From: GWE2-40-63 sp050179685
GTDB taxonomy: Bacteria; Bacteroidota; Bacteroidia; Bacteroidales; SZUA-534
Direction: 5' to 3'
Assembly: GCA_050179685.1 (NCBI GenBank)
Contig: JBFXEW010000002.1
Location: 124,001 to 188,000, forward strand
DNA: 64,000 nt
In this document: in pieces, positions 36,075-45,252 of the stretch
How the letters are laid out: each line of letters opens with the position of its first letter
Position numbering within the stretch: position 1 is the stretch's first letter
The notes under the pieces: model-generated
The model's input: the letters and a program-made list of their open reading frames with translations, nothing else
Database searches by the model: none
Told to the model about the DNA's origin: nothing
Program-made: the position numbers and the translations under genes

Positions 36075-36226
36075 TGGTTCTCCGATCTTCTTTAGTCCAT
36101 CGTCTTAGGTCTTAAGTCTAGCGTCTAACTTCTAACAACCTAACCTCCAGTATCCAGCATCCAGTTTCTGTCTTGCGTCTTAAGTCTTGAGTCTAATATC
36201 TATAGTCTAAACTCTGGCAACCAGCA

Positions 36227-37303
36227 TCACACCCTTTCTTCCTTCCTACTCTCGCGCCGTTTAAGTACCATGCTGGGAAAGAGCACCGCAGCAAATGCTA
36301 TAATTACCAACGTAATGGTCTGAAACCTCATGGTATGGGTTAACAATGCCAATAGGATAAAGAGCAAAGAAAACAACGAAAGAATAGCTGTGGCCTTAGT
36401 ATGTGAATAACCCAGTTTTAACAGCACATGGTGAATGTGGTTTTTATCGGGTTTAAAAGGTGAACGACGATTGTATAAGCGTATGATAAATACCTTTACC
36501 ATATCCACAAGCGGCAAAGCAATAAAGCTCATGGCTACTACCGGCGACGATTGTATTTTATAAATCCCGGTATAATCTTTATTGGTTTCCAGAAACTGAA
36601 TGGCGAAAAAGGCCAGTAAAACGCCTAACAACAAGGAACCTGTATCGCCCATAAATATACGGGCGGGCGTAACATTGTATTTCAGAAAACCCAGCAATGA
36701 ACCAATTACGGCAGCAATTATTATTACCATTTGCATGCTTTGGGCACTTCCTTCCAGGTAAAACCAAATACCAAAAGCAATGCTCGATATCAAGGAGGAG
36801 CTGGTACACAAACCATTGATCCCGTCAATCAGGTTTACGGCATTAATAATGGTTAAAAAGGTAAACATGGTAAAAACCACACTAAACCAATAGGCAAGGT
36901 CACGAACTCCAAAAAGTCCATAAAAACTGGTTATGCGCACATCACCCAATATTACAATGGCAGCCACCGACAAAAACAGGCCCACTGCTTTTTTAGTAGG
37001 ATCGAGCGCAATGATATCGTCTTTCATCCCCATAAAAAAGGCAAATACAAAGGCAAACTCCAGGTACTGTAAGCCGGGAAATACCTTAAAATCGGTAAAA
37101 AGAGTCATGGAAAGAATAAACCCAATAAATATTCCCAGCCCACCCAGCGTAGGAATGGCTTCGTTGTGCGAAGCCCGTTCTCCGGGTATATCGAACAAAT
37201 GTTTTGTTTTGGCTATACCAATAATTACCGGAATGGTAAAATAGGTAGTAATCAGGGCAAAAAACAAGGCCAGCAAACTGTTTATTTCTACTGAAAAGGG
37301 CAT
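36227..37303 (-). CDS. WecA/MraY-family undecaprenyl-phosphate sugar-1-phosphate transferase
   Basis: A 358-residue polytopic membrane enzyme (about 10-11 helices) that starts glycan assembly by moving a HexNAc-1-phosphate from a UDP sugar to undecaprenyl phosphate. The catalytic MKDDIIALDP (about 92-101), NLIDGINGL and FMGDTGSLLLG motifs and the cytoplasmic HIHHVLLKLGYSH histidines are present. The lack of the MraY-specific peptide-binding features and its place at the end of an O-antigen-like operon favour a WecA/RfbX-type role with UDP-GlcNAc. It starts 4 bp after the WecG/TagA stop and its own stop abuts repeat block 4. Confidence 0.9.
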   Translation of the reverse strand: MPFSVEINSLLALFFALITTYFTIPVIIGIAKTKHLFDIPGERASHNEAIPTLGGLGIFIGFILSMTLFTDFKVFPGLQYLEFAFVFAFFMGMKDDIIALDPTKKAVGLFLSVAAIVILGDVRITSFYGLFGVRDLAYWFSVVFTMFTFLTIINAVNLIDGINGLCTSSSLISSIAFGIWFYLEGSAQSMQMVIIIAAVIGSLLGFLKYNVTPARIFMGDTGSLLLGVLLAFFAIQFLETNKDYTGIYKIQSSPVVAMSFIALPLVDMVKVFIIRLYNRRSPFKPDKNHIHHVLLKLGYSHTKATAILSLFSLLFILLALLTHTMRFQTITLVIIAFAAVLFPSMVLKRRESRKEERV

Positions 37304-37307
37304 GACT

Positions 37308-38009
37308 TTATATTTTATTTAGCAAAAGTAACCAAAAGAAGCGTACCAAATGAATTTGTCGTTTAATTCTTTTGGGCTCCAGCAACAGACGATAAAACCA
37401 TTCCAGTTTCAGATCGACCCAAATTTTTGGGGCCCTTTTTAGTTTACCGACATATACATCGAAACTCCCCCCCAAACCCTGATAAATTGCCGGATGTAGC
37501 TCTTGCATGGCCTCCATCAACAATTCCTGCCGGGGCGAACCCATAGCTACAAAAACAACGTCAGGTTTTAGACTTACCACCTCATTTATTACCGCTTGCC
37601 GTTCTTCTTCGCTCTTTAAGTAGCCGTTGCGAAAACCCGCAATCTGAATGCCTGGAAATTCTAAGTTTAGCTTTGAAACGGTTTCATTTATCACTTCGTC
37701 GCTAGCCCCAAGCAGGTAAAAGGTTTTACTTTTATAGAAACTTTCAACCAGAGTGAGCCAAAGCTCACAACCGGGTATTTTTATAGCCCCTTTTATTCCT
37801 TTTTTATGCAGTCCCATGGTGGCGCCAATGCCATCGGCATAACCGATGTTGGCATTGATAATACGTTTTAAATCGTCGCTGGCATGCAATAGTTTTTCGG
37901 CGTTCAGGGCAATCAATATCCTGCTTTCACCTTCGAGGGAATCAATCAGCTGTTTTCTCGATTGAAAAGGATAAATCTTTATGCTATTCAAAGTAAGTGG
38001 TGCTATCAT
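37308..38009 (-). CDS. WecG/TagA/CpsF-family glycosyltransferase
   Basis: A 233-residue GT26 enzyme. YADGIGATMG, IPGCELW, VFVAMGSPRQELLM and GVGGSFDVYVGKLKRAP-like GLGGSFDVYVGKLKRAP are typical. GT26 enzymes add the second sugar, usually ManNAc or ManNAcA, to the lipid-linked GlcNAc made by WecA-type enzymes. With wecB/wecC nearby, UDP-ManNAcA is a likely donor. Its first codon overlaps the stop of the upstream gene by 4 bp (38006-38009), so translation is coupled. Confidence 0.9.
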   Translation of the reverse strand: MIAPLTLNSIKIYPFQSRKQLIDSLEGESRILIALNAEKLLHASDDLKRIINANIGYADGIGATMGLHKKGIKGAIKIPGCELWLTLVESFYKSKTFYLLGASDEVINETVSKLNLEFPGIQIAGFRNGYLKSEEERQAVINEVVSLKPDVVFVAMGSPRQELLMEAMQELHPAIYQGLGGSFDVYVGKLKRAPKIWVDLKLEWFYRLLLEPKRIKRQIHLVRFFWLLLLNKI

Positions 38010-39196
38010 TTAAGTGATTCTTTTAAATAATACGACATAGCATACATCATAAAGGCATTGCTCCAGCGCATGTAAGGAATTTTTGAAGAAACTCCTTTTT
38101 TTAGTTGGTAAAAAAAGTAGCCTTTCTTATGTTGCATATGCTTTAACGTCCAATCCATTACTTTGGTTGCCAGCAGTTGATGTTTTTTAAAGGCCTGGGT
38201 ACGCGACAGGCTTACAAAAAGCTGTGCCGGACAATGGATGTCGATTGGGTATTTTTGGTTATGGTAATACGAGGGAACGCCCTCATCGCTAAAGAAGGAA
38301 CGAAGGTAAAAATCCAAACCGGATTGAATGGAGGTTTCCACACTGGTGTCGTGGCAATATTCCCGATAGGCCATTAAAGCATCCAGGTTGTAACCCGTAT
38401 GAAAACTATCAATCCATTGCTGTACCGGTAAGGCTCCATAGGGCCAGGAACCATCCATGTTTTGTGCAGCCAAACAGGCTTTCACCGAAGCCCGGGCAGC
38501 CTCTTTATATGCTTCGTTTTGTGTGTAATGGTAACAATGACTTAATAACTTGCTGCCCAACAAAGAGGCATTGTAAACCGTATTGTTTCCATTCAGGGGG
38601 CTGTAGCTAAATAAAAAGCCTTCGGGGTAAGGCGTTCTGTTTAAATCATTCAGCACAAATTCAGCGGCACTTAGTGCAGTGTCTAAATAGTATCTGTTAT
38701 TACTTACCCGATAAGCAGCCAATAAGCCGTAAAAAGCAAAATAGGTGGTTACTACATTGGGGGTGTTCCTGGGAAACAGGAATAAGCGTCGGGCCTGCCA
38801 GTCAAAGTTATAGCCCCAGCAACTTCCACTGTAGCCGCTTACCTTTAGGTCGATCAATTGCCTGGCTATAAAATGAATCTTTACTTCCAGATCTTCCAAA
38901 GTATAGGGAAGGGCCTCAGGATGCGCTGTTTTTATTTGATGCAGGTTGCTGTAAGCAGTTAACAATAGTCCCAGTCCTTTGGCATTGTGGGCTTTGGGTA
39001 CCCCTAGCAACTTTCGAAAGTTAAAGGGGCTGCGTTTAAAAAACTGTATCCAGGCCAGACGAGCCAAATCCCAATGTTTAAAGGGTAAAGCCTGAAACAC
39101 CCGGGAATTCAATCCATCATAAGGATCCCAACCTTTAAACTGCTCCTTTTCAATATAGGATTTTAGTTTGTCAAAAGAGGATAATACTTTGTCCAC
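38006..39196 (-). CDS. predicted (alpha/alpha)6-barrel protein of polysaccharide clusters
   Basis: A 396-residue soluble, mostly helical protein with repeated GY-x-LDALMAYREY, YNASLLGSKLL and NMDGSWPYG segments, suggesting an (alpha/alpha)6 toroid as in glycan-active lyases, epimerases and glycosidases. Relatives in databases are often labelled delta-aminolevulinic acid dehydratase, which I think is a wrong transfer, since no Schiff-base lysine barrel motif is seen. A role in trimming or modifying the polysaccharide backbone is an inference from fold and neighbours (bi-domain oxidoreductase upstream, WecG/TagA downstream). No signal peptide, so it acts in the cytoplasm. Confidence 0.7.
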   Translation of the reverse strand: MDKVLSSFDKLKSYIEKEQFKGWDPYDGLNSRVFQALPFKHWDLARLAWIQFFKRSPFNFRKLLGVPKAHNAKGLGLLLTAYSNLHQIKTAHPEALPYTLEDLEVKIHFIARQLIDLKVSGYSGSCWGYNFDWQARRLFLFPRNTPNVVTTYFAFYGLLAAYRVSNNRYYLDTALSAAEFVLNDLNRTPYPEGFLFSYSPLNGNNTVYNASLLGSKLLSHCYHYTQNEAYKEAARASVKACLAAQNMDGSWPYGALPVQQWIDSFHTGYNLDALMAYREYCHDTSVETSIQSGLDFYLRSFFSDEGVPSYYHNQKYPIDIHCPAQLFVSLSRTQAFKKHQLLATKVMDWTLKHMQHKKGYFFYQLKKGVSSKIPYMRWSNAFMMYAMSYYLKESLK

Positions 39197-39230
39197 AAAT
39201 TATACTATTTTAAAAGGTAACACCAGCTGA

Positions 39231-41375
39231 TTACAAGGCAATCCGTTGTTTTTGCTTTATGGATTCCAACACAGCAAATGTTGCTTTATTAACCGAATAA
39301 ATCTCCCGATAACTTATGGGTGTAGGTTTTGCGTCAATAATAGCTTCCAAAAAAGACTTAACCATACCAGCCTGTCCCTTGTCCTGGTTCCATAGCTTCT
39401 TTTTATAAGGCTTGCCTTTACCGTATATTTTTAATTCCTTAAAATCGCTCAGAATGCCCGAGGTACCGGAGCTAAATACTTCAATATATTCCTTGGGCAA
39501 TTCTTTGGATCCATTGGCATAATAGGCAACAACCCCGGTGGAACCATTCTCAAATTCCAATGTGATATTTACTGTATCGTTTAAACCTTTGGGGTCGGGA
39601 AGGGCAGCAGCATATACTCCAAGCGGTAAACTTCCGTTAAGCCAGGTCAGGTAATCGATAAAATGGCAGGCTTCACCAATGATACGACCACCACCCATTT
39701 CCAAATCCTGAATCCAGCTATCGGCGGGTATGGCTCCGGCATTAACCCGATACAACATAGTCATGGGACCGCTGCCAAGTTTCTTTTTTAATTGAACCGA
39801 AAGTGGAGAAAAGCGGCGGTTAAAGCCCACCATCAGGTGGGTTTCTCCCTGAGTGGCCTTATAGGCAGCATCAATTTGTTCCAATTCTTCCGCATTTAAA
39901 CAAAGGGGTTTTTCAACAAACACATGCTGTTTGTGTTCCAGCGCTTTTAGTACGTAGGCGGCATGCGAATCGTGACGCGTAGTAATAAACACCGTATTTA
40001 CCTCGTGGTTAAACACCTCGTTTTCGTCCGAAGTGCAACTTTCAAAACCAAATTTTTCAGCGACCCGTTTCGAGGTGGTTCCACTTTGGGTAAGCACCGT
40101 TTTATTTACTACAACCGGATTGTTTTTAGGCAGGTTGGGCAATAAATTGCCTTGTGCATAACTTCCGGCTCCCACAAAGGCCAGTTTTATTTTACCGCTT
40201 TTTTTTGCGGTGGCCACTGCTATTGTATTTCTTAGCTCCAGCTCTTTACTTACATCGTATTTTAGCACAATACCTAAAAAGGGTTCGGTTTTATCAGCCA
40301 CCATATCGTAAGCTTTGGGGGTATCCTCAAAAGCAAACTCATGCGATGTTAAGTAAGCGATATCTATTTTGTTCGAAAACACCAGTTCCTGAAAAGCTTC
40401 CATATTTCGCTTTTCGGTCCAGCGTACATAGGCATAAGGATAATCGAGCCCTTTTTCTTCATAATTCAAATCGTAACGACCCGGGCCATAAGAACAGGCC
40501 ATTTTCAGTTCCAGTTCTTTTCGGTACCAAAAAGGATCCCGGTCAAAACCGGTGGGAACTGCTCCCAATACCACCACTTTCCCCTTTTTTCGGGCAATGG
40601 CTCCGGCAAAGTTCACCGGGTCGGTGCTGTGTGTGGCGGCGGCAATAATTACAGCATCCACGCCATGCCCTCCGGTAAAGGCTTCAATCTTTTGTTCTAT
40701 CCCGGGGGTATTGCGTGTTAAAGCCAAATCGACTGCCTGTTTTTCGGCCAATGCTACAGCATGACTGTCGATATCGATACCTATTACGCGCACCCCACTG
40801 GCTTTAAGCATTAAAGCAGCCAATTGCCCCAACAAACCCAGCCCAATAACGGCGCAAGACTCGCCCAGACGCAAATCGGCCTGGCGAACCCCCTGCAGGG
40901 CAATAGCACCCAGCGTATTATAAGAAGCTTTTTTCAAATCGGCATCCGGATTAAGCTTTACACAGAGGTTTTGAGGAACCGAAACCAGTTCGGCATGATT
41001 GGCATAGCCGGCTCCGGCACAGGCTACCTTATCGCCTGTTGAAAAACCGCTTACGCCATCTCCTACTGCAACAACAATACCGGCACTGCTGTATCCCAAA
41101 GGCGAATAGGCATCAAGCTTTTTCATTACGGCACGGTAGGTTTGTACCGGACCCTGTTTTTTTAATACATCCAATACCTGTTTTACCTGTTGGGGGCGCT
41201 CTTTGGCTTTGCCAAGCAGGCTTTTGCGTGCCGCCTGTACGGTAGAACCTTCGGTTCCTGCACTTATCAGCGAATAATGGTTTTGAACCAGCAGCATACC
41301 CGAACCTACCTGGGGAACAGGAAGTTCCTGAATAACCATATCGCCGGAACCTAATTTTTGTGTGAGTTGTTGCAT
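39231..41375 (-). CDS. bi-domain oxidoreductase: zinc-type dehydrogenase fused to Gfo/Idh/MocA dehydrogenase
   Basis: A 714-residue fusion. Residues about 1-350 are an MDR alcohol-dehydrogenase-like domain (ISAGTEGST, NADP-binding GLGLLGQLAALML). Residues about 395-714 are a Gfo/Idh/MocA domain (AFVGAGSYAQGNLLPNL, HVFVEKPLCLNAEEL, GGGRIIGEACHFIDYL). The pair probably catalyses consecutive redox steps on a sugar nucleotide or lipid-linked sugar; the fusion is common in O-antigen and capsule loci but its reaction is not established. A 25-bp stretch within its codons 5-13 is repeated beyond the neighbouring AAA ATPase gene (42690-42714). Confidence 0.88.
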   Translation of the reverse strand: MQQLTQKLGSGDMVIQELPVPQVGSGMLLVQNHYSLISAGTEGSTVQAARKSLLGKAKERPQQVKQVLDVLKKQGPVQTYRAVMKKLDAYSPLGYSSAGIVVAVGDGVSGFSTGDKVACAGAGYANHAELVSVPQNLCVKLNPDADLKKASYNTLGAIALQGVRQADLRLGESCAVIGLGLLGQLAALMLKASGVRVIGIDIDSHAVALAEKQAVDLALTRNTPGIEQKIEAFTGGHGVDAVIIAAATHSTDPVNFAGAIARKKGKVVVLGAVPTGFDRDPFWYRKELELKMACSYGPGRYDLNYEEKGLDYPYAYVRWTEKRNMEAFQELVFSNKIDIAYLTSHEFAFEDTPKAYDMVADKTEPFLGIVLKYDVSKELELRNTIAVATAKKSGKIKLAFVGAGSYAQGNLLPNLPKNNPVVVNKTVLTQSGTTSKRVAEKFGFESCTSDENEVFNHEVNTVFITTRHDSHAAYVLKALEHKQHVFVEKPLCLNAEELEQIDAAYKATQGETHLMVGFNRRFSPLSVQLKKKLGSGPMTMLYRVNAGAIPADSWIQDLEMGGGRIIGEACHFIDYLTWLNGSLPLGVYAAALPDPKGLNDTVNITLEFENGSTGVVAYYANGSKELPKEYIEVFSSGTSGILSDFKELKIYGKGKPYKKKLWNQDKGQAGMVKSFLEAIIDAKPTPISYREIYSVNKATFAVLESIKQKQRIAL
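41339..41363. repeat. 25-bp direct repeat, left copy
   Basis: Starts TATCGCCGGAACC and ends TTTTTGTGT; exact second copy at 42690-42714. The left copy lies inside the start of the oxidoreductase gene; the pair brackets the AAA/DUF4143 gene. Confidence 0.9.
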
Positions 41376-41381
41376 CTGTTT

Positions 41382-42608
41382 TTAATAATCCATTAATAAA
41401 AAGTCAACTATATGTTTGTGTTCTATACCCTCAATGGTATCCTTCCATGTTTTATCCATGGTTAATACATATTTTGGATAATTATCTTTTATCTTTAACA
41501 ACGATTTATATTCTCTCTCGATTGTAGCTTCTTCTGTCATTTTGTAGGCTATTTGAATATAGATCCGTTGGTTTTGCTTTTCTGCAACAAAATCTATTTC
41601 TAAATCATCTAATTTTCCAACATAAACCATGTACCCTCTTCGGTTTAATTCTAACATAACTATGTTTTCCAACACACCTGATATAAGCCTGTCTTTATAG
41701 CCCATTAAAGCGTAAAGCAATGATTGATCGCCTACAAAATATTTCTCATTTGTTTTTAGTATTTCTTTCCCCTTAATATTGTAACGCGGTATTCGATATA
41801 TAATATACGAGCTTTCCAGGGCATTTAAATAGTTATAAATGGTATTAATATCAAGTTTCCTATTCTGGCTTTTAAAATAATCGGATATATTTTTAGCAGA
41901 GAAATTATTTCCCACATTATCAAACACATATTTTACAACTCGCTCAAGCAACTCAATATCTCTAAATTTATGACGTTGTATTACATCACGGAGAATTACG
42001 GATGAGTAGATATCATAAACAATTTTATAGGCTTGCTCACGGGTAAATAAGCTTGAATGAACCGAGGGAAATCCTCCTAAGCGGAGATATTCTTCAAACT
42101 CGGTGTAGTTATCTTTAATGGTATCATTTGAATATACTTTTTTGAATTGCAAGTATTCCCGAAATGATAAGGTATAAATAGTTAGTAAGATATATCGCCC
42201 TGATAAAAATGTGGCTAACTCCGATGATAATAAGTGGGAGTTAGAGCCTGTAATATAAATGTCGGTATTAAAATCTACAGAAAAAGAGTTTATGGCTTTC
42301 TCCCAATGCGCTACTTCCTGAATTTCGTCAAAAAGTAAATAGTAGGTATTTTGATTCGCAATTTTTAATTTTACGTAATTATATAACTGGTTCGCATTAA
42401 CTATATCAGAAAATTCAAAGCTTTCAAAATTAATGTATATTATATTTTGCTCAGCTACTCCCTGGAGCAATAACTCATTTTTTAATAGCTTTAATAGCAC
42501 TGATTTACCACTGCGCCGAATACCCGAAATAACTTTTATAAACGGTTTATTTATAAAACCTGTTAATTGATTTAAATATATTTCCCTGTTAAGTATCTTA
42601 TTTTTCAT
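41382..42608 (-). CDS. AAA ATPase with DUF4143 domain
   Basis: A 408-residue protein of the widespread ATP-binding/DUF4143 family. Walker A GIRRSGKSVLL is at residues 29-39, Walker B YYLLFDEIQEV follows at about 86-96, then a TGSNSHLLSSE sensor and a C-terminal DUF4143 region with LENIVMLELNRRGY and a restriction-endonuclease-like DFVAEKQNQRIYIQIAY (D-x-ExK-like). Function is unknown; such genes are scattered, highly variable in presence and often found in surface-polysaccharide islands. The start MKNKILNREIY is chosen over an upstream frame. The gene is AT-richer than its downstream neighbour and is bracketed by an exact 25-bp direct repeat, suggesting recent insertion. Confidence 0.85.
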   Translation of the reverse strand: MKNKILNREIYLNQLTGFINKPFIKVISGIRRSGKSVLLKLLKNELLLQGVAEQNIIYINFESFEFSDIVNANQLYNYVKLKIANQNTYYLLFDEIQEVAHWEKAINSFSVDFNTDIYITGSNSHLLSSELATFLSGRYILLTIYTLSFREYLQFKKVYSNDTIKDNYTEFEEYLRLGGFPSVHSSLFTREQAYKIVYDIYSSVILRDVIQRHKFRDIELLERVVKYVFDNVGNNFSAKNISDYFKSQNRKLDINTIYNYLNALESSYIIYRIPRYNIKGKEILKTNEKYFVGDQSLLYALMGYKDRLISGVLENIVMLELNRRGYMVYVGKLDDLEIDFVAEKQNQRIYIQIAYKMTEEATIEREYKSLLKIKDNYPKYVLTMDKTWKDTIEGIEHKHIVDFLLMDY

Positions 42609-42782
42609 TGGTATAAGCCTAAATACATACAAATATAACATGTTTTTATGGCTACAGCCACAAAAAGTTTTATATTTCCTGAATCATCCTATCGCCGGAA
42701 CCTAATTTTTGTGTATTCTTGGGATTTAATGCCTTTGTGGCAGGTCTTTTTGGAGCTTACTTTTTGTGTGAAGTGAGCATGG
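42609..42782. other. junction region with gene remnant and repeat word
   Basis: Holds the right copy of the 25-bp repeat (42690-42714), then GCCTTTGTGGCAGG, a form of the CCTTCGTGGCA word of the repeat blocks. It is the only place inside the 36-56 kb operon where that word family appears. Confidence 0.6.
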
Positions 42783-44126
42783 CTATTTCACTTTTGATAT
42801 TAAATGAAGAAACTTTCCATTATTTTGTTTAATTAAATGGTCAACATATTCAATAATAAGTATGGTTTCCTTATTTAAAGTTTTTAAAAAGTGAGCTTTT
42901 AACGTTTGTTCATCTTCTATGCTGTATTCATCTGTTTTTATTATTAATATTTTCAGAATTCCTTTCTCATTTTGAATATACTGAATTCCATTAATTTTAT
43001 TATAAAGGTCACTATGTAGGTTTAATGCTGTAGTTGTGACAAAAGAACCATCTTTATTATAAATTCGTTCTCCGCTCCAACGACCTACAATGTTTTTAAC
43101 CAGCAATACATTTCGCTTGCAATAAGGGCAATAGTTGCCAACATATTCAGCAAAATCATCGGTGCGATATCTAATTAATGGCATACCTGGATTTTTAAGA
43201 GTAGTACCAACCAATTCCCCTCGTTTACCAACTTCCGAAATTATTTGGTTGTTTTCATCGATTAATTCAGCATAACCATAGGTGTTTTCCAAATGATAAA
43301 CCTGAGTATCTTTACAATAACCCCCCAAAATCAATTTTTCACTATGCCCATACCAATTGTAAAACCGAATACCTAATTGTTTTTCTATTAGATCGGTTTG
43401 ATATTCATAAATATTTTCTGAACCTGATAGAAAAGCATTAATAAAAGAAATATCTTTTTTCTTTTCCTTTAAGAATAAAGCAAATTCATATGATGTGGAT
43501 GGATAAGCGTGAATAAAAGAAATATTAAATTTTTTAAGTGTTTGGTATATAGATTCAAAGTATTCAAATGAAATTTTAAATCCATCAAAAATGATTTCTT
43601 TGGTTATCGGGTTGATGCGATAAATTTCACCAGGTTTTAATTTATGGTTACGAATGACTGCTCGCGGGTGGTACTTCCAACCAGTTGTTTCCCACATAGT
43701 ATGCATGGTAGCTAATTCAAAAACATGTCTGTTTTTAGGAATTAGTAAACGTAAAGGCTTACCCGATGTGCCTCCAGTTGTTCCTTCAACATACCGGGTT
43801 TTATCTATTTCCGGATCAACAAAATCGTTAAAATTGGCCATCACTACTTCCTTGTCAATAAAGCCAATTTGTTGTTGAAAGTCTGCAAGCGAATTTATGG
43901 GAGTATAGCTTTTGTAATAAGGAATTTTTTTGATGCTGTGATTTACCAGATTAATAAGTGAGGTGGTGTAATCGTAACTTAAGTAGTGTTGATTTTTTAA
44001 CATCCGCTTGTAGTTACGATAGGCTTTTCCTAAAAAAAGCTGGGGAAAGAAGTTTATTTTTAATAAAAACAGATTCACCTCATTGGGTAAAGCTTCTACT
44101 TTATTTAACCAGTCTTTTTTATCCAC
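42783..44126 (-). CDS. CapK/PaaK-like adenylate-forming ligase
   Basis: A 447-residue member of the phenylacetate-CoA-ligase-like CapK family found in capsule and O-antigen operons. GTTGGTSGKPLRL (about 115-127) is the AMP-binding P-loop, YNWYGHSEKL and YRTDDFAEYVGNYCPYCKRN follow, the latter with a cysteine pair that may bind zinc as in PaaK. It probably activates an acid, perhaps an amino acid or acyl group, for attachment to the glycan; the actual substrate is unknown. It starts 10 bp after the neighbouring GT4 gene. Confidence 0.85.
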   Translation of the reverse strand: MDKKDWLNKVEALPNEVNLFLLKINFFPQLFLGKAYRNYKRMLKNQHYLSYDYTTSLINLVNHSIKKIPYYKSYTPINSLADFQQQIGFIDKEVVMANFNDFVDPEIDKTRYVEGTTGGTSGKPLRLLIPKNRHVFELATMHTMWETTGWKYHPRAVIRNHKLKPGEIYRINPITKEIIFDGFKISFEYFESIYQTLKKFNISFIHAYPSTSYEFALFLKEKKKDISFINAFLSGSENIYEYQTDLIEKQLGIRFYNWYGHSEKLILGGYCKDTQVYHLENTYGYAELIDENNQIISEVGKRGELVGTTLKNPGMPLIRYRTDDFAEYVGNYCPYCKRNVLLVKNIVGRWSGERIYNKDGSFVTTTALNLHSDLYNKINGIQYIQNEKGILKILIIKTDEYSIEDEQTLKAHFLKTLNKETILIIEYVDHLIKQNNGKFLHLISKVK

Positions 44127-44136
44127 GACAATGACA

Positions 44137-45252
44137 CTAATTGGGAGAATTTGTAATCATAGCTACTAACTCGTTAACGCGATTAACCGCATTAAATATT
44201 CGATTAAAATCTTCAATATTTTGTTTTCCCATATCAGGGAACTTATCTTTTTGTTGTAATGCGGTTAAAATTACTGCTTCTAGTTCCGATGTATTTGAGT
44301 GATTTATCAACCAGCCATTTTTGTTGGGTATTATTACTTCAGGAATTGCTCCCATGTAGGTTGAAATCACAGGAAGTCCACATGCCATGGATTCTAACAG
44401 GCTCACGGGTAGATTGTCATTCTTGGTTGGCAGCACAAACAAGTCGGCTTGTTGCAGGTAATTAAACTTCTCTTCTTCTGTTAAATCTTTGAGTAAGTGA
44501 ATTCTCTTTTGGGTTTTAGGGGACTGTTTATTGATTAAATCAGAAGCCCACTTATCATCGGCTTCATAAGCTCCGCGTCCTATCCAGATTAATTTTATGG
44601 GATGGCCTTCGTCAATAAGTTGAATGGCCAGTGGAATTAAGTCGTAAGCCCCTTTAGCATCCGACAAACGGCCAATACCAATTAATGTAACATCCTCTTC
44701 AGCATTTAACAGGTTTTTATACTTTGGTTCAACAGGAACCGAAAGGTTTGTGGCATTGTAAAATAGTTTTACTTTGGCTGGACGATTTGACAATTTTTTT
44801 GCTGCTTCAAAATCTACCCGGGTAGGAGAAAGAATGTATGTTGAATAGGCCATAGCTTTTGTTGAAACCCATTTAATAAGCCCATTGCTTTTTTCCAGTT
44901 TTCGGGTGCCATGTAGGTTAAAAAGAATTTCAATGTCATAAAATTTTAAAATAATAAGGTAAAGAAAATCCCTTAGTATGGCCCAATTGCTGGTTCCTGT
45001 TATATAGGCATATTTAGCATCACGATTCGATTGGCATGCTTTTATAAGTTTTAAGTAGTTTTTAAAACTGTTTAGAATACCCGAAAACCTTACACTGTCA
45101 ATTTTTTCACGCAAAGCTTTTTTTGAGGTATTAATGGAAATAACATCAAAATAATCCTTCAAACCTGCGTTTAAAATGGATTGACTAAGTATGGCAATTC
45201 CACCAAAAGGGGGAGGAAACGGCGTGATAAATAGTATTTTTGTCTTTTTCAT
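44137..45252 (-). CDS. family 4 glycosyltransferase
   Basis: A 371-residue GT-B enzyme. N-terminal LFITPFPPPFGGIAILSQ is the typical GT4 glycine-rich start, and the donor half has GIGRLSDAKGAYDL, LFVLPTKNDNLPVSLLESMACGLPVI with the E-x7-E pattern, and MGAIPEVI. The sugar is unknown. It overlaps the upstream epimerase gene by 4 bp (45249-45252), so the two are translationally coupled. Confidence 0.9.
   Translation of the reverse strand: MKKTKILFITPFPPPFGGIAILSQSILNAGLKDYFDVISINTSKKALREKIDSVRFSGILNSFKNYLKLIKACQSNRDAKYAYITGTSNWAILRDFLYLIILKFYDIEILFNLHGTRKLEKSNGLIKWVSTKAMAYSTYILSPTRVDFEAAKKLSNRPAKVKLFYNATNLSVPVEPKYKNLLNAEEDVTLIGIGRLSDAKGAYDLIPLAIQLIDEGHPIKLIWIGRGAYEADDKWASDLINKQSPKTQKRIHLLKDLTEEEKFNYLQQADLFVLPTKNDNLPVSLLESMACGLPVISTYMGAIPEVIIPNKNGWLINHSNTSELEAVILTALQQKDKFPDMGKQNIEDFNRIFNAVNRVNELVAMITNSPN

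Larger units (their letters stand above)
34997..36226. repeat. non-coding repeat block 4 (left boundary of the 36-61 kb cluster)
   Basis: About 1.2 kb without a credible gene. It mixes TCTAA heptamers (for example 35341-35395), AACCAGC/AACCAGT heptamers, TTCCGTG/CTCCGTA heptamers, CCTTCGTGGCA words and two short-form ~85-bp elements. Three segments recur in direct orientation at the far side of the cluster: about 35109-35190 with 63752-63840, 35391-35474 with 61691-61776, and 35591-35784 with 63484-63676. Small reading frames here consist only of repeat words. Confidence 0.85.

Noticed and set aside
41339..42714. Classical insertion sequence around the AAA/DUF4143 gene
   Set aside because: No transposase, no terminal inverted repeats, and 25 bp is long for a target-site duplication. 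Kept only as an insertion of unknown mechanism.
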